64,000 nucleotides of DNA, taken from assembly GCA_019359595.1 (NCBI GenBank), contig JAHHGZ010000023.1:1-64000 (forward strand). Reading direction: 5' to 3'. The translations under genes were made by a program, and so were the position numbers. This document shows, in pieces, positions 1-10,159 of the stretch; the stretch's first letter is position 1, and each line of letters begins with the position of its first letter. A model generated the notes under the pieces. It had not been told where the DNA came from, made no database searches, and worked only from the letters and a program-made list of their open reading frames with translations. The stretch comes from Cyanomargarita calcarea GSE-NOS-MK-12-04C. GTDB lineage: Bacteria; Cyanobacteriota; Cyanobacteriia; Cyanobacteriales; Nostocaceae.

Positions 1-88
1 TTTAATCAGTAGCGATAGAGCTTGAAACTAGCGAATCCCAAGGTATCATGACCCAGATAACGTTTACCCTACGTGGGGGTGGTTTGGT

Positions 89-397
89 TCACACTCGCCC
101 CGTATTACTACGGTTTAGAATGATCCCGTCACTATCTTGCGCAGCCAAACGCTTGAGTTCTGCCGTAAAAGTTTCCGCACCAACCATTCGTGAGGTTGAG
201 AGGGCAGTTTGGGCTTCCTGAGCGATCGCTAAATCCTCTAACTGAGCCAGTCGGTTGATTAATTGCTCATAGTTTTCGACTGACATAATCACATAAGTCG
301 GTTGCGATTCTGCCGTCAGTAAAACAGGCTCAATAGCAGCTTGATTTAAAACTTCACTGTCAGTATTTTGGATTTCAGTAACAGAAAAGTGCTGCAT
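89..397 (-). CDS. Phd/YefM-family antitoxin
   Basis: This 102-residue protein has the layout of a type II toxin-antitoxin antitoxin of the Phd/YefM family. An N-terminal DNA-binding part (about residues 1-55) opens with MQHFSVTEIQN and contains the typical stretch PTYVIMSVENYEQL, in which the partner is declared silenced and the operator is bound. The C-terminal half is charged and would be the toxin-neutralising tail. By family knowledge it would repress its own promoter and mask a RelE- or VapC-like toxin. The toxin should follow on the minus strand, but the 88 bases left of the stop codon contain no convincing toxin start. The antitoxin is therefore either an orphan or separated from a toxin outside the window. 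The family call is secure; the partner is unknown. Confidence 0.8.
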   Translation of the reverse strand: MQHFSVTEIQNTDSEVLNQAAIEPVLLTAESQPTYVIMSVENYEQLINRLAQLEDLAIAQEAQTALSTSRMVGAETFTAELKRLAAQDSDGIILNRSNTGRV

Positions 398-475
398 CCT
401 AACACCATTTCCTTCTTCTTTAGACTCTATTGTAATGTAAATCGCTGTTTCTACTTGAACTTGGCATTCGCCTTA

Positions 476-871
476 TTATCCTGGTATCACGGCAATACAA
501 TCAATCTCCACCAAAACATCCTTAGGCAAACGGGACACCTGGACGCACGCACGAGCCGGGGCTGTATCTTCGGAAAAATACTTCGCATAAACCGCATTCA
601 TCGCGGCAAAATCATTCATATCAGCCAAAAATACAGTAGTCTTCACCACATCTGGGAACCCAGCACCTGCACTCATCAGGATAGCTTGAAGATTAGCCAT
701 TACCTGCTCAGTTTGTTTTACAACATCTTCCGTGTAAAGAACATCACCCAATTTTGGGTCAATGGGAATTTGTCCAGCGACGAAAACCATTTGACCTGAG
801 GCTACAATGGCTTGATTGTAGGGTCCCACTGGTGCTGGGGCTTTATCCGTATGAATAACTTTACGAGTCAT
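476..871 (-). CDS. ridA: RidA family reactive imine/enamine deaminase
   Basis: A 131-residue RidA (YjgF/YER057c/UK114) protein, normal length for the family. RidA hydrolyses reactive enamine/imine intermediates released by PLP enzymes such as threonine dehydratase, protecting other PLP enzymes in the cytosol. Visible signatures are APVGPYNQA near residue 14, the conserved Arg107 in [11 protein letters not shown] (equivalent to the substrate-binding arginine of E. coli RidA) and Glu122 in VEIDCIA. The frame can be opened three codons earlier with GTG at 880, but ATG at 871 gives the normal RidA N-terminus (MTRKVI) and was chosen. It is transcribed alone, between the antitoxin gene and a Nudix gene on the same strand. 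Confidence 0.93.
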   Translation of the reverse strand: MTRKVIHTDKAPAPVGPYNQAIVASGQMVFVAGQIPIDPKLGDVLYTEDVVKQTEQVMANLQAILMSAGAGFPDVVKTTVFLADMNDFAAMNAVYAKYFSEDTAPARACVQVSRLPKDVLVEIDCIAVIPG

Positions 872-1168
872 ATATTTCACTTTTTATTACTATAGTTTTT
901 GTTTGCCGATTGGAAATTTAGAGTTTATGAGGCATTATCCCACCTGCTATAAAGATGCGACATATGGGAATACTACAAGAAGAGCAAACTCTCCTCGTAA
1001 AAGCTTTATGAAAGACTGTAGTGTAGTAGGATTAGTCCTTTTTCAAATATTCGGTATCCTTGGTGTTGCGATACTGAATTTGGTTCCAATATTTTATTAC
1101 ACAATTGAGACACAAAAGCGCAAAGCTGATCGCGGGAATGCTCAAGGAAGGCAGACTTTCCGAAAAAA

Positions 1169-1615
1169 CTACTCCCCATTCCTCGACCCCAACCTCGGAC
1201 GTATTCCATAATGCCGATACCGCCAATAATCTTGCATAATGCGATCGTGGTCAAAACACAAACTAATCGGTACTCGCCAAGATTCAAAAATCCCCACACT
1301 TTTAGCATCGTCCCCAGCCTGCGGTTCTCCCTTCGCTGTCGCCAAAAACACAACGCTCATCGTATGCTTGCGCGGATCGCGGCTCGGGTCAGAATATACA
1401 AAGAATTGATCTATTAACTCTACTTGCAAGCCAGTCTCTTCAATAGCTTCCCGCTGCGCTGCGGATTCCACAGACTCTCCATAATCTACAAAACCACCAG
1501 GAATAGCCCAACCAAGGGGGATCTTATGTCGCTCAATTAAGACTATTGGTCGATGAGGACGATCGACCAATTCGATGATTATATCAACTGTCGGAGTCGG
1601 ATTTCGGTAAGTCAT
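1169..1615 (-). CDS. Nudix hydrolase
   Basis: A 148-residue Nudix protein. The Nudix box is complete and canonical at residues 41-63: Gly41, Glu47, Arg55-Glu56, Glu59-Glu60 and Gly62, so the metal-dependent pyrophosphohydrolase site should be intact. The start (PTPTVDIIIEL) is a typical first strand of the fold and the C-terminus carries FDHDRIMQDYWRYRHYG. Family members cleave nucleoside diphosphates linked to other groups (ADP-ribose, NTPs, dinucleotides). The substrate cannot be read from the sequence. It is monocistronic; its start lies just downstream of the GGAGTTA heptamer array. Function as a class is sure, substrate unknown. Confidence 0.9.
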   Translation of the reverse strand: MTYRNPTPTVDIIIELVDRPHRPIVLIERHKIPLGWAIPGGFVDYGESVESAAQREAIEETGLQVELIDQFFVYSDPSRDPRKHTMSVVFLATAKGEPQAGDDAKSVGIFESWRVPISLCFDHDRIMQDYWRYRHYGIRPRLGSRNGE

Positions 1616-1622
1616 AGTAAAA

Positions 1623-1684
1623 AGTTAGGAGTTAGGAGTTAGGAGTTAGGAGTTAGGAGTTAGGAGTTAGGAGTTAGGAGTTAG
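1623..1684. repeat. Tandem GTTAGGA heptamer array
   Basis: About nine perfect direct copies of a 7-bp unit (AGTTAGG) fill the space directly upstream of the Nudix gene start. The same heptamer family recurs near 15100, 16500, 35000, 50870 and 51950. It is a simple intergenic repeat without spacers, so not a CRISPR. Confidence 0.95.
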
Positions 1685-1801
1685 CGGTAGACAACCAACA
1701 CCACGAACAATCAATAACTAACAACCAAGAACTAACCGTTTCTGTTTCTGTTCCGTGATAGATTCGATGAGATTGCTTCCTTTTATATTTTGTGGTTATT
1801 T

Positions 1802-3319
1802 ATGCCCTTTCCTAGATCCAGCGGCGTTTTGCTGCATCCTACCTCATTTCCGAGTCGATTTGGCATTGGCGATTTAGGTTTAGAAGCCTATCGCTTTATT
1901 GATTTTCTGAAAGAAAGTGCCCAGCAATATTGGCAAGTTCTGCCTTTGGGCCCAACTGGCTACGGGAATTCGCCGTATATGTCATACTCGGCAATGGCAG
2001 GAAATCCTGTGTTGATTAGCCTGGAAAAGCTGCGGGATGAAGGTTTGTTGTTTGATGATGATTTTGCTAATTTACCAGGTTTTCCAGCAGAAAAGGTTGA
2101 ATTTGAAAGGGTTATACCGCTTAAAGTTGAACTGTTGAAAAAAGCCTGCGAGAACTTCAAAACTAATAAGAGCGAAATAATTCAGCGAGAATTTACAGGT
2201 TTTTGTGATAGTAAAGCTTACTGGTTAAATGATTATGCTCTGTTTATGGCGCTTAAAGATGCCAATGACGGTGCAAGCTGGCATACTTGGGAACCAGAAA
2301 TAGCTAAACGTGAAAAAGAAGCGATCGCCTCTTCACAAGAAAGACTAGCTGACCAGGTTTTTTATTATAAGTTCATTCAGTTTCAATTTTTCCGTCAGTG
2401 GTCGGAACTCAAGAGCTACGCAAATATGCGTGGTATTGAAATCATCGGCGATATTCCTATCTACGTAGCTCATGATAGTGCTGATGTCTGGTCATATCCG
2501 CAATTCTTTTGTTTAGATAAAAAGACAAACGAAGTTGCTTTAATGGCAGGAGTTCCACCAGATTACTTTAGTGCTACAGGTCAATTATGGGGTAACCCGG
2601 TTTATCACTGGGAAGAATTGCAGAAACATGACTTTAAGTGGTGGGTACTGCGGTTTGAGGCAATGCTGGACTATGTGGATATTATCCGTATTGACCATTT
2701 CCGGGGTTTTGAAGCTTACTGGGCTGTACCGCAAGGTGAAGAAACTGCATTGAATGGAGAATGGATTGAAGCACCAGGGGAAGCCTTTTTTGAAACCCTG
2801 AAGAACAAGCTGGGCAAGTTACCCATCATGGCAGAGGATTTGGGTGTAATGACTCCTGGAGTAGAAGCTTTGCGCGATCGCTTTGAGTTTCCAGGAATGA
2901 GAATTTTGCACTTTGCCTTTGGTTCCGATCCAGGTAATCCATTTTTACCGTTTAATTACCCGCGTAATGCTGTTGTTTATACCGGAACTCACGACAACGA
3001 CACAACTGTCGGTTGGTACAATCAAGCCTCGGACTGGGAAAAACGAAATTTGTGGCTTTATTTAGGTTGTATCAGTCCGGAAGGCATTCACTGGGATTTG
3101 ATTAGAATGGCTCTAAGTTCTATAGCGAATCAAGCGATTCTGCCGTTGCAAGATATTTTAGGATTAGATACCCAAGCGCGGATGAATTTTCCCAGTACAG
3201 CCGAAGGTAATTGGGAGTGGCGCTATCATGAGCATGCTTTAAATAATGATGAATTAGCCTCGAAGCTAAAAGTTCTTACCACACTTTGCGGACGCGCTCC
3301 TAGGAGTACTGAGTCCTAA
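1802..3319 (+). CDS. malQ: 4-alpha-glucanotransferase (amylomaltase)
   Basis: A 505-residue GH77 enzyme that transfers alpha-1,4-glucan segments between maltooligosaccharides during glycogen/maltodextrin turnover in the cytosol. Full family length is present. With ATG 1802 as residue 1, the catalytic nucleophile Asp298 sits in RIDHFRGFEAYW, the acid/base Glu345 in IMAEDLG and the third carboxylate in GTHDNDT (about residue 398). The opening RSSGVLLHPTSFPS and the sugar-binding YGNSPY segment are typical. The frame could begin four codons earlier at 1790, but MPFPRSSG is the usual cyanobacterial start. The gene stands alone, oriented away from its left neighbour and converging on the rodZ-like gene. 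Confidence 0.96.
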   Translation: MPFPRSSGVLLHPTSFPSRFGIGDLGLEAYRFIDFLKESAQQYWQVLPLGPTGYGNSPYMSYSAMAGNPVLISLEKLRDEGLLFDDDFANLPGFPAEKVEFERVIPLKVELLKKACENFKTNKSEIIQREFTGFCDSKAYWLNDYALFMALKDANDGASWHTWEPEIAKREKEAIASSQERLADQVFYYKFIQFQFFRQWSELKSYANMRGIEIIGDIPIYVAHDSADVWSYPQFFCLDKKTNEVALMAGVPPDYFSATGQLWGNPVYHWEELQKHDFKWWVLRFEAMLDYVDIIRIDHFRGFEAYWAVPQGEETALNGEWIEAPGEAFFETLKNKLGKLPIMAEDLGVMTPGVEALRDRFEFPGMRILHFAFGSDPGNPFLPFNYPRNAVVYTGTHDNDTTVGWYNQASDWEKRNLWLYLGCISPEGIHWDLIRMALSSIANQAILPLQDILGLDTQARMNFPSTAEGNWEWRYHEHALNNDELASKLKVLTTLCGRAPRSTES

Positions 3320-3504
3320 GTAATTTAGGAATTAAGCAAAATTTTCTCTCTTGAAGGAAGCCCCCTGCCACAATTCTGGGGGTATTTTGTTCAAGTTTGT
3401 ATTTTTTTCCCCCAGATTCGGGGAAAGGGGGCAAAATTACCAGAAAGTCCTGAGTAGTTATTCACTTCTACTCAGGACGAACGCATTTCATTCTCAGAAC
3501 TCAA

Positions 3505-4311
3505 TTAAGTTCTAGGCTTCGCAGCAATTTTCACTTCTTTGATTTTCCCCGGTGCTCCCATCTGCGTGGCTGCTTCCTCATTCACACTAACCATGACAAC
3601 GCCGGCATTACCAGCCTTCACAGTCAGTTCGCTTTCGGCTTTCCAAGTGCGTTGAGTTCCCTGGGGTAGCTCACCCTCAAAGGCAGTTTTACCATCCGCA
3701 ATGACGCGAATCCAAGACTTTTCTTTGAGAGTGACACCAATCTGTACCTGTTGAGTGTTGCTGCTGCTAAGGGTGTCGCTAACAGCTTTGACATCAGATA
3801 GCTGAGTATTTTGGATTTTTTGTTGTATTCCGGACTTTGGTTGAGGCTTTTGCTGACTTTGGGGATTATTTGCTTGGAGAGCAGCATTATTCAAAAACTG
3901 AGATAAACCGCTCACAGAGCAAACAATCAAACCAATGTAAAGCACGTATAGATGAACCGGACGTAATTGACCGGCTGCTGGAGTTTTCCAAGCTGGCTTC
4001 AGGCTGACTCGATTGGAGCCAATAGGAAAGCTGCGGGAAAATTCTCCTCCATTAAAGCCCAAGGCATCGGCAAATTGCCTGATTAAACCCTGAATATAAA
4101 TCGGTTCTGGCAGATCGTCTAAATTAGCTTCTTCGATCGCTTGCAATAATCGTCTCGGAATTTTGGTCAATATAACCATTTCTTCCAATGACAAACCTTT
4201 TTCCAGCCGAGTGGCCCAAAGCTGGGCACCCATTTCTGCTAATTTTTCGGCTCGTTTTTCGTCTACTGAAGGTGTTGACTCAAACTTGTCCTTCCTTCTT
4301 AACCATTTCAT
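3505..4311 (-). CDS. RodZ-like HTH membrane protein (DUF4115)
   Basis: A 268-residue protein with the RodZ plan: an N-terminal helix-turn-helix domain (about 27-90, containing LEEMVILTKIPRRLLQAIE), a linker, one transmembrane segment (about 119-140) and a C-terminal periplasmic DUF4115 beta domain (about 190-262, KSWIRVIADGKTAFEGEL). In rods RodZ links MreB to the wall machinery. In cyanobacteria the role of these relatives is less clear, so cell-shape function is inference. Its ATG overlaps the TGA of the upstream pseudouridine synthase by four bases (ATGA), so the two are almost certainly cotranscribed and translationally coupled. Confidence 0.85.
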   Translation of the reverse strand: MKWLRRKDKFESTPSVDEKRAEKLAEMGAQLWATRLEKGLSLEEMVILTKIPRRLLQAIEEANLDDLPEPIYIQGLIRQFADALGFNGGEFSRSFPIGSNRVSLKPAWKTPAAGQLRPVHLYVLYIGLIVCSVSGLSQFLNNAALQANNPQSQQKPQPKSGIQQKIQNTQLSDVKAVSDTLSSSNTQQVQIGVTLKEKSWIRVIADGKTAFEGELPQGTQRTWKAESELTVKAGNAGVVMVSVNEEAATQMGAPGKIKEVKIAAKPRT

Positions 4312-5102
4312 CTTCTGTTACACTCCTTCAATCCAGCTGAGTCATTAATAGGAATCTGCTTGAATTGCTTTCGCAAAAAGCTAATCTCGAAATCTTTTAG
4401 GGAACGATAGGAACCCTCATCTAAAAAGGGTTCAGTAAATGCATTTAGTTGAATTGAACCGATAGCAGTGCGATGTAGCTTGATTACCGGGTATCCTAGT
4501 TGTTCGGCTACACGGCGAATTTGACGATTTCTCCCCTCCTGTAAAACAATTTCCAAACTTGTTTGATCGGCAAAGCTTTCAATAACGCGCACTTGTGCCG
4601 ATCTTGTTTGTCTTCCCGATAGCATTACACCCTGACACCATTTTTCTACAACTGCCTCGGGGGGATGTCCTTTGACCAAAACATTATAAGTTTTACTAAT
4701 ACTGTGACGTGGATGAGTCAGCCAGTATGTCAAATCTCCGTCGTTGGTAAGTATTAAAGCTCCAGTGGAGTCTGCATCTAAACGACCAACGGGGTGGATT
4801 CCGTGACCCTCTCGCAATTCTTTTGGCAATAAATCCAAAACTGTTGGTCTTTTCTGGGGGTCATAGCAAGTGGAAACTACTCCTTCAGGTTTGTGCAGCA
4901 ATAAATATATAGAGGACGGACGTTTTTGATCTGACATTAACTTCCCATCTACCGCGATCGCATCTCTTTCGGGGTCGGCTAATTGACCTAAATGTGCCAA
5001 TAGACCATTTACCTGCACCCGTGACTGCCGAATCATTTCTTCAGCTTCACGACGTGAGGCAATACCCCATTGGGAAAGAATCTTTTGTAACCGTGCCTCC
5101 AT
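4308..5102 (-). CDS. Pseudouridine synthase, RsuA/RluB family
   Basis: A 264-residue enzyme of the RsuA/RluB/RluE/RluF group that isomerises uridine to pseudouridine in ribosomal RNA. An S4 RNA-binding domain covers about residues 2-48 (MEARLQKILSQWGIASRREAE). The catalytic domain has KPEGVVST (about 71-78) and the catalytic Asp109 in GRLDADSTGALILTNDG, followed by KTYNVLVKG and the QIRRVAEQLGYPV segment. It is the first gene of an operon with the RodZ-like gene (4-bp ATGA overlap). Which rRNA position is modified cannot be decided here: RluB-like (23S) is more likely than RsuA because the S4 domain and sequence style match the RluB branch. Confidence 0.9.
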   Translation of the reverse strand: MEARLQKILSQWGIASRREAEEMIRQSRVQVNGLLAHLGQLADPERDAIAVDGKLMSDQKRPSSIYLLLHKPEGVVSTCYDPQKRPTVLDLLPKELREGHGIHPVGRLDADSTGALILTNDGDLTYWLTHPRHSISKTYNVLVKGHPPEAVVEKWCQGVMLSGRQTRSAQVRVIESFADQTSLEIVLQEGRNRQIRRVAEQLGYPVIKLHRTAIGSIQLNAFTEPFLDEGSYRSLKDFEISFLRKQFKQIPINDSAGLKECNRR

Positions 5103-5244
5103 GTTGAAATTACTTATTCTTTAGTGAGCAGTTAAATCAATAATAATATTTATACTTGGTATTTGATAGCTCGTGATGTTACATTTAACTCTTGTTTAAG
5201 TGCTTGTTTGTTGTTAATCAAGTACCCGTGAACAAAGTAGTTAA

Positions 5245-5958
5245 ATGTCACAAAACAATCCCGAAGCTAAAAACTCAAGCAAAATCCGGATAGTCACTAG
5301 CGTTCTATCCAAAGCATTAGAGCTGTGGTTGCGATCGCAAGTCAGCCAAGTCTCTCAACTCCAGGTGGAAATTAAAGCGAGCGATCGCCAAATTCTCTCT
5401 GGCTGTGTCCCTAGTGTATCTATTTTTGCCAGTAATGCCGTCTATCAGGGGCTTCATCTTACGCAAGTCCAGCTAGTCGCGGAAAGTATCAGGATAAACA
5501 TCGGCTCCGTTCTCAAAGGTCAGTCATTACGACTCCTAGAAACAGTACCCGTGGCTGGTCAACTTACCCTGCTTGAGGAAGACCTCAACGCCTCTCTCAA
5601 TTCTGCATTATTATCGACGGCTTTAAATGATGTACTGGTTAAACTTGTACCAGAATACAGCCAAAATTCCAAGTCAATTAGCTGGCAAAAAATTACACTT
5701 GACAAAGGTCAACTTATACTCACTAATACCCAAGTACTATCTGGGGAGCTAACCCCCCACGAAATTGGCCTCAGCTTGCAGCTAATCAATTCCCATGAGT
5801 TACAGATCGCGCAGATTGAACCCAAAAACAGTAAATCAGAAGAATTGCAACAAAATCAGGCTTTGAATTTGGACTTGGGAAATGATGTAGATATCCAAGA
5901 ATTGACCTTGATCCCAGGTAAGCTAGTCTGTCGCGGACGGATTAATGTTAATCCCTGA
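5245..5958 (+). CDS. DUF2993 (LmeA-like) protein
   Basis: A 237-residue protein of the cyanobacterial DUF2993 family, related to mycobacterial LmeA, a phospholipid-binding envelope protein. Typical family segments are VLSKALELWLRSQV near the N-terminus, the GCVPSVSIFASNAVYQGLHLTQVQL block (split here by position about 55-80) and VAGQLTLLEEDLNASLNSALLSTALNDVL in the middle. No signal peptide or membrane segment is evident. It is divergent from the pseudouridine synthase operon and alone. The biochemical role in cyanobacteria is unknown; a lipid-binding role is inferred only from LmeA. Confidence 0.85.
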   Translation: MSQNNPEAKNSSKIRIVTSVLSKALELWLRSQVSQVSQLQVEIKASDRQILSGCVPSVSIFASNAVYQGLHLTQVQLVAESIRINIGSVLKGQSLRLLETVPVAGQLTLLEEDLNASLNSALLSTALNDVLVKLVPEYSQNSKSISWQKITLDKGQLILTNTQVLSGELTPHEIGLSLQLINSHELQIAQIEPKNSKSEELQQNQALNLDLGNDVDIQELTLIPGKLVCRGRINVNP

Positions 5959-6280
5959 TGATAAAAAATAAAAAACTAAACAGAGTTATAATTTATATTT
6001 AATTATACAACTTTCCCACCGGATAGGAATTGAACTTTAGAGCTAACTTCTTGATACCTGATGGTTGAGTGTGAGCTATTTTTGCTACCCTCTGTATAAG
6101 TTTTCTGACTTTTATCCCAGATTTCAGGAAATACTCTGACAAAAGAAGGCTTATGTATGTTGCGAGTTAGATCCCCGACTTCTTAAACAAGTGGGGGATC
6201 TGACCCTTTGACCCTTACAAACACTCTTTATTAATGTGCTGAAGGTATTTTCAAAGAAACCCAGTTAAAACGGCAATTTA
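5959..6280. other. Gap between convergent genes
   Basis: No gene is seen in these 322 bases between two converging genes. The only structure is the 33-bp palindrome at 6169-6201, which could end transcription from either side. Confidence 0.6.
6169..6201. repeat. Dispersed 33-bp palindrome (copy 1)
   Basis: The arms AGATCCCC(G)ACTT and AAGT(C)GGGGGATCT form a strong hairpin. It lies between the converging DUF2993 and mfd genes, so a bidirectional terminator role is plausible. Related copies are at 18227, 30962, 36398, 40895 and 41591. Confidence 0.8.
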
Positions 6281-9200
6281 TCAAACAATCACAGCTTCAG
6301 GAATTGCACCCTGCATAGACGCAAAAGCATCAATCAGATTTTGCAACTGTTGGTCAGCTTTGAATACTCCCAAACCTCGCACGGTTATTTTACCAGGAGA
6401 GTACACGAAACGCGATCGCATTGTCTCTGTTAAATTCGCAGCTAAGAGATTCCAAGCTGGTTCTTCCATCGGTGTTTCTAAGACTATGTGCTGTTTGTTT
6501 TCTGGTTTAATCCGGCTAAACCCCAGACTTTTCCCTAATTGTTTCAATTCCATGACTCGCAATAGTTGACTTGCTGCAACGGGAATTGTGCCGTAACGGT
6601 CATTCCACTCAGCAGCGATCGCCGATAATTCTTCTTTAGATTTGGCTGTAGCTACGGCACGGTAAGCGCTCATCTTCTGATCGATATCGGGGATGTATTC
6701 AGTGGGGATAAATGCTGTCAGAGTCAGATCAATTTGGGTATCTTCAACTTTGGGTATTTCTTGACCCCGGATTTCACGGATAGCTTCTTCCAACATTTGC
6801 ATATACAAATCAAAACCGATAACATCCATCTGTCCGGATTGTTCGGCACCCAATAAGTTACCCACACCTCTGATTTCCATATCCCGCATTGCCAATTGAT
6901 ATCCAGAACCCAACTGCGTAAATTCCTGAATTGCTCGTAATCTTTGCCTTGCAGCATCAGATAACGCCCTTTGCTTGGGATAAAATAACCAGGCATGGGC
7001 TTGAATTCCCGCACGTCCTACCCGTCCCCGCAATTGATAAAGCTGTGCCAAACCAAAGCGGTGAGCATCTTCAATTAATATCGTGTTGACTCGGGGAATA
7101 TCTAAACCAGATTCAATAATTGTCGTACACAGCAGAATATCCGCTTCACCATTGCCAAAGGTAAGCATGGTTGATTCTAACTCGCTTTCCTCCATTTGCC
7201 CGTGAGCGATCGCCAATCTGGCACTCGGGATCATTTCTTGTAATTCCGCACCTGTTTCTTCAATCCCATCTACCCGTGGAACTACGTAGAACACTTGACC
7301 ACCTCTGTCAAGTTCTTGACGAATTGCAGTACGGATACTCTCTGGATTTCTTGGTGAAAGATGAGTTTTAATTGGGCGTCTACTTGGTGGGGGTGTGGTA
7401 ATTAAACTCATTTCCCTTATCCCCGACAAAGACATATATAAGGTGCGGGGAATGGGAGTTGCACTTAGAGTTAGCACATCCACCAGAGTTTTCAGGCTTT
7501 TAATTTTCTCCTTTTGGTTCACCCCAAATCGTTGTTCCTCATCTACCACCAACAGTCCCAAATCTTTGAAAGCAATTTCCTTACTCAAAAGTTGGTGCGT
7601 ACCGACAACGATATCTAATTCACCCGTTGCCAGTCGCTTGATAATCTCACGACGTTCTTGGGGACTGCGGAAACGGTTGAGTAAACCGACATTCATGGGA
7701 TAAGGTGCAAAGCGTTCTTTGAGGGTATGGTAGTGCTGCTGGGTGAGGATGGTTGTGGGTGCGAGAAGTGCGACTTGTTTACCTGCAGTCACAGCTTTGA
7801 AGATAGCCCGAATCGCCACTTCAGTTTTCCCAAAACCAACATCCCCACAAACCAATCTATCCATTGGGCGATCGCTTTCCATATCTCGTTTCACATCCTG
7901 TACAGCTTTTAACTGATCCGTTGTCGGTTGATAGGGGAAAGAGTCTTCTAATTCCTCTTGCCAAGGCATATCTGCGGGATATGCAAAACCATGTTGTTGG
8001 GATCTGGCAGCATATAATCGCAACAAATCCACCGCCAATTTCTTGATCGCTTTACGGACTTTATTCTTAGTATTTTCCCAAGCCTTGCCAGTCATCTTAT
8101 TCAGTTCTGGCGGCTTGTCGTGGTTGGTGCGGAACCTAGATAAAGCTCCTACTTGGTCGGCTGCCACCCGCAACAATCCGTCAGCATACTGCACCACCAA
8201 ATATTCCCGAGTTTCGTAATTAATCGTCAAACTTTCCAACTTGACAAATTTACCAACACCGTGATTTCTATGGACTACGAAATCTCCCGGACGCAGCTTA
8301 TTGGGGTCAACTTGCTTGGAAGTCGCTTTGCGCCGCTTGCGAACATAGCTGGGAGTGGCGAGAGTATGCTGTCCAAAGAATTCGCGGTCGGTGACAATAA
8401 CCATCCGGAAGGTGGGTAAAATAAAACCTTCCAATTCCGCCAAACCAGAATATTTTAGTGCTACAGGAGTGTGATTGATTTGTAACCTGTCAATTGCGTA
8501 ATAGTCGTGAGGGTTGGGGATAAACTGCGCCGGACAGTCGTGTTCTTGCAATAGCGACACAGAACGACTTGGCTGTGCCGAAATTAACCAAATCGCAAAA
8601 TTGCGATCGCGCTCTTGTCGTAATGCCTCGGCAATTTTGGCAAATTGGTGTGGTGTTACAGGAACCGGACGAGAAGCGAGATTCAGAGTGCTGGTTGTTG
8701 AGTCTGTTTCTACTAATTCAGATAAATATACTTTCTGAAACTGCGCCGCTGTTGTTAGACAATCATCAAAAGAGCGGTGAATCTTAGGGAGTAGATCCCC
8801 ATTCCCTAATTTCCACTGTTCTTCAGCATTTTCCACCCAGCGATCGCTATGAGCGTAACACTGTTCTGGTTCATCAATCACAACCAGGGTATTTTCTGGT
8901 AAGTAGTCTAATAGAGAAGCGGGTTTAGAGTAAGCTAACCCCAAAAATCGCCGACTACCCTCCAGTAGTCCTGAGTTTTGAACACTGTACTCATTCAAAG
9001 AACCAGAAGAGTGTTCTGAGTCATCTAACTCAGGAATACTTTTGAGAGATGCCATCACAATTGGAGCGAAACTGGTAGGAGTCAGAATTAGCTGTTGAAC
9101 TTTATCTAGGGCAGAACGTTGTGTTGCTGGGTCAAATTCGCGTATTTGCTCAATTTCGTCTCCAAACCACTCCAAACGGACAGGTAATTCCGACGACACC

Positions 9201-9805
9201 GGGAATACATCAACAATATCGCCACGTCGGCTCCACTGCCCTTCTGTTTCCACCAATGGCACCCTTTCGTACCCTAGAGTCGCCATTCTTTCACCAAAGG
9301 CATTTAATTCAAATTCCATCCCACCCTTAAGGGTGAGGCAAAATGGCTTAAAAGCTTCTACTGGTGGTAGATGCGGTTGCAGGGCATTTTGCGTTGCAAT
9401 AATTACCACCTTCGACAGTTGCTTTTGCTCCTCATTACCCATCATCCCCGATGCCGATTCCCTACTCCCTTTTAAAAGATCCGCGAGAGCCTGCATTTGC
9501 CCCCAGGTCATTTCGGTTTCGGGATCGAAAGGTTCGTAAGGAGAGGCTTCGGAAGTAGGGTAAAAATGTACAGTTTGCCATCCCATTGCCTCCACTTGTG
9601 CTGTCCAACGTCCGGCTTCCTCCAGAGTGGCGCAAACGACAAACAAATTTTTTCCACTTGCTTGCGCTAATGCTGAAGCCACCAAGCCTTTGGGCAAGCG
9701 AGGAATCCCATTTAACCGCAATTCTTGCTGTTTGTTAAGTTTCGATAAGAGTTCAGTACTAAGTGGCGATCGCACCATAGCACGCACAATAGAAGAAAAA
9801 GCCAT
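6281..9805 (-). CDS. mfd: Transcription-repair coupling factor Mfd
   Basis: A complete 1174-residue Mfd. It displaces RNA polymerase stalled at DNA lesions and recruits UvrA for transcription-coupled repair. Domains in order: UvrB-like N-terminal module (about 1-330), the CarD-like RNA-polymerase interaction domain (about 503-565, [17 protein letters not shown]), a superfamily 2 helicase/translocase with Walker [10 protein letters not shown] at 654-662 and Walker B DEEQ at 755-758, and the C-terminal TRCF domain (about 1010-1110). The QLRGRVGR motif VI is intact. Every signature residue expected for an active ATPase is present. It is monocistronic, with a short acidic Ser-rich insertion near residues 258-285 that probably is a flexible linker. 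Confidence 0.98.
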   Translation of the reverse strand: MAFSSIVRAMVRSPLSTELLSKLNKQQELRLNGIPRLPKGLVASALAQASGKNLFVVCATLEEAGRWTAQVEAMGWQTVHFYPTSEASPYEPFDPETEMTWGQMQALADLLKGSRESASGMMGNEEQKQLSKVVIIATQNALQPHLPPVEAFKPFCLTLKGGMEFELNAFGERMATLGYERVPLVETEGQWSRRGDIVDVFPVSSELPVRLEWFGDEIEQIREFDPATQRSALDKVQQLILTPTSFAPIVMASLKSIPELDDSEHSSGSLNEYSVQNSGLLEGSRRFLGLAYSKPASLLDYLPENTLVVIDEPEQCYAHSDRWVENAEEQWKLGNGDLLPKIHRSFDDCLTTAAQFQKVYLSELVETDSTTSTLNLASRPVPVTPHQFAKIAEALRQERDRNFAIWLISAQPSRSVSLLQEHDCPAQFIPNPHDYYAIDRLQINHTPVALKYSGLAELEGFILPTFRMVIVTDREFFGQHTLATPSYVRKRRKATSKQVDPNKLRPGDFVVHRNHGVGKFVKLESLTINYETREYLVVQYADGLLRVAADQVGALSRFRTNHDKPPELNKMTGKAWENTKNKVRKAIKKLAVDLLRLYAARSQQHGFAYPADMPWQEELEDSFPYQPTTDQLKAVQDVKRDMESDRPMDRLVCGDVGFGKTEVAIRAIFKAVTAGKQVALLAPTTILTQQHYHTLKERFAPYPMNVGLLNRFRSPQERREIIKRLATGELDIVVGTHQLLSKEIAFKDLGLLVVDEEQRFGVNQKEKIKSLKTLVDVLTLSATPIPRTLYMSLSGIREMSLITTPPPSRRPIKTHLSPRNPESIRTAIRQELDRGGQVFYVVPRVDGIEETGAELQEMIPSARLAIAHGQMEESELESTMLTFGNGEADILLCTTIIESGLDIPRVNTILIEDAHRFGLAQLYQLRGRVGRAGIQAHAWLFYPKQRALSDAARQRLRAIQEFTQLGSGYQLAMRDMEIRGVGNLLGAEQSGQMDVIGFDLYMQMLEEAIREIRGQEIPKVEDTQIDLTLTAFIPTEYIPDIDQKMSAYRAVATAKSKEELSAIAAEWNDRYGTIPVAASQLLRVMELKQLGKSLGFSRIKPENKQHIVLETPMEEPAWNLLAANLTETMRSRFVYSPGKITVRGLGVFKADQQLQNLIDAFASMQGAIPEAVIV

Positions 9806-10159
9806 AAATTGCCAATATTATGATGGAAGTCTTTTTGAGGGAGAGATAGAACAGAAGTCAGGAACAGGGGAAGGAAAAAACGGTTGAATATTCCCGAGAA
9901 CACACCAATGGGCATTTATGTAATAAATACTCATTGATCTTTTCGCTACCTACATCAACCATTTTAAAAGTGTTAAGGGAGTTATTAGTCTTGCTAATGG
10001 ACTATTACTCCCTAGTACAATGACTGGAGCGATGGCGTACTTGCTACTCCGATGAATAATTTTTCTATGTTGAGAAAGTTTTATTCTTACTCCTTAGATA
10101 CCAGATACTAAAAAATTAAGGTTAAGTAATTGTTCGCCGAGGTATCGGCAATTTTAATA
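9806..10159. other. Divergent promoter region, no gene seen
   Basis: This gap separates the mfd start (minus) from the CorC-like gene (plus), so both promoters must lie here. I see no repeat or recognisable operator. Confidence 0.6.

Noticed and set aside
1-88. Possible toxin start after the Phd/YefM antitoxin
   Set aside because: All minus-strand frames are closed within 15-20 codons and show no RelE, YoeB or VapC motif.
903-1211. 102-codon plus-strand frame
   Set aside because: Overlaps the Nudix 3' end and intergenic DNA, with no domain and non-coding composition.
1623-1684. CRISPR-like tandem repeat
   Set aside because: Seven-base units without spacers; a simple repeat.
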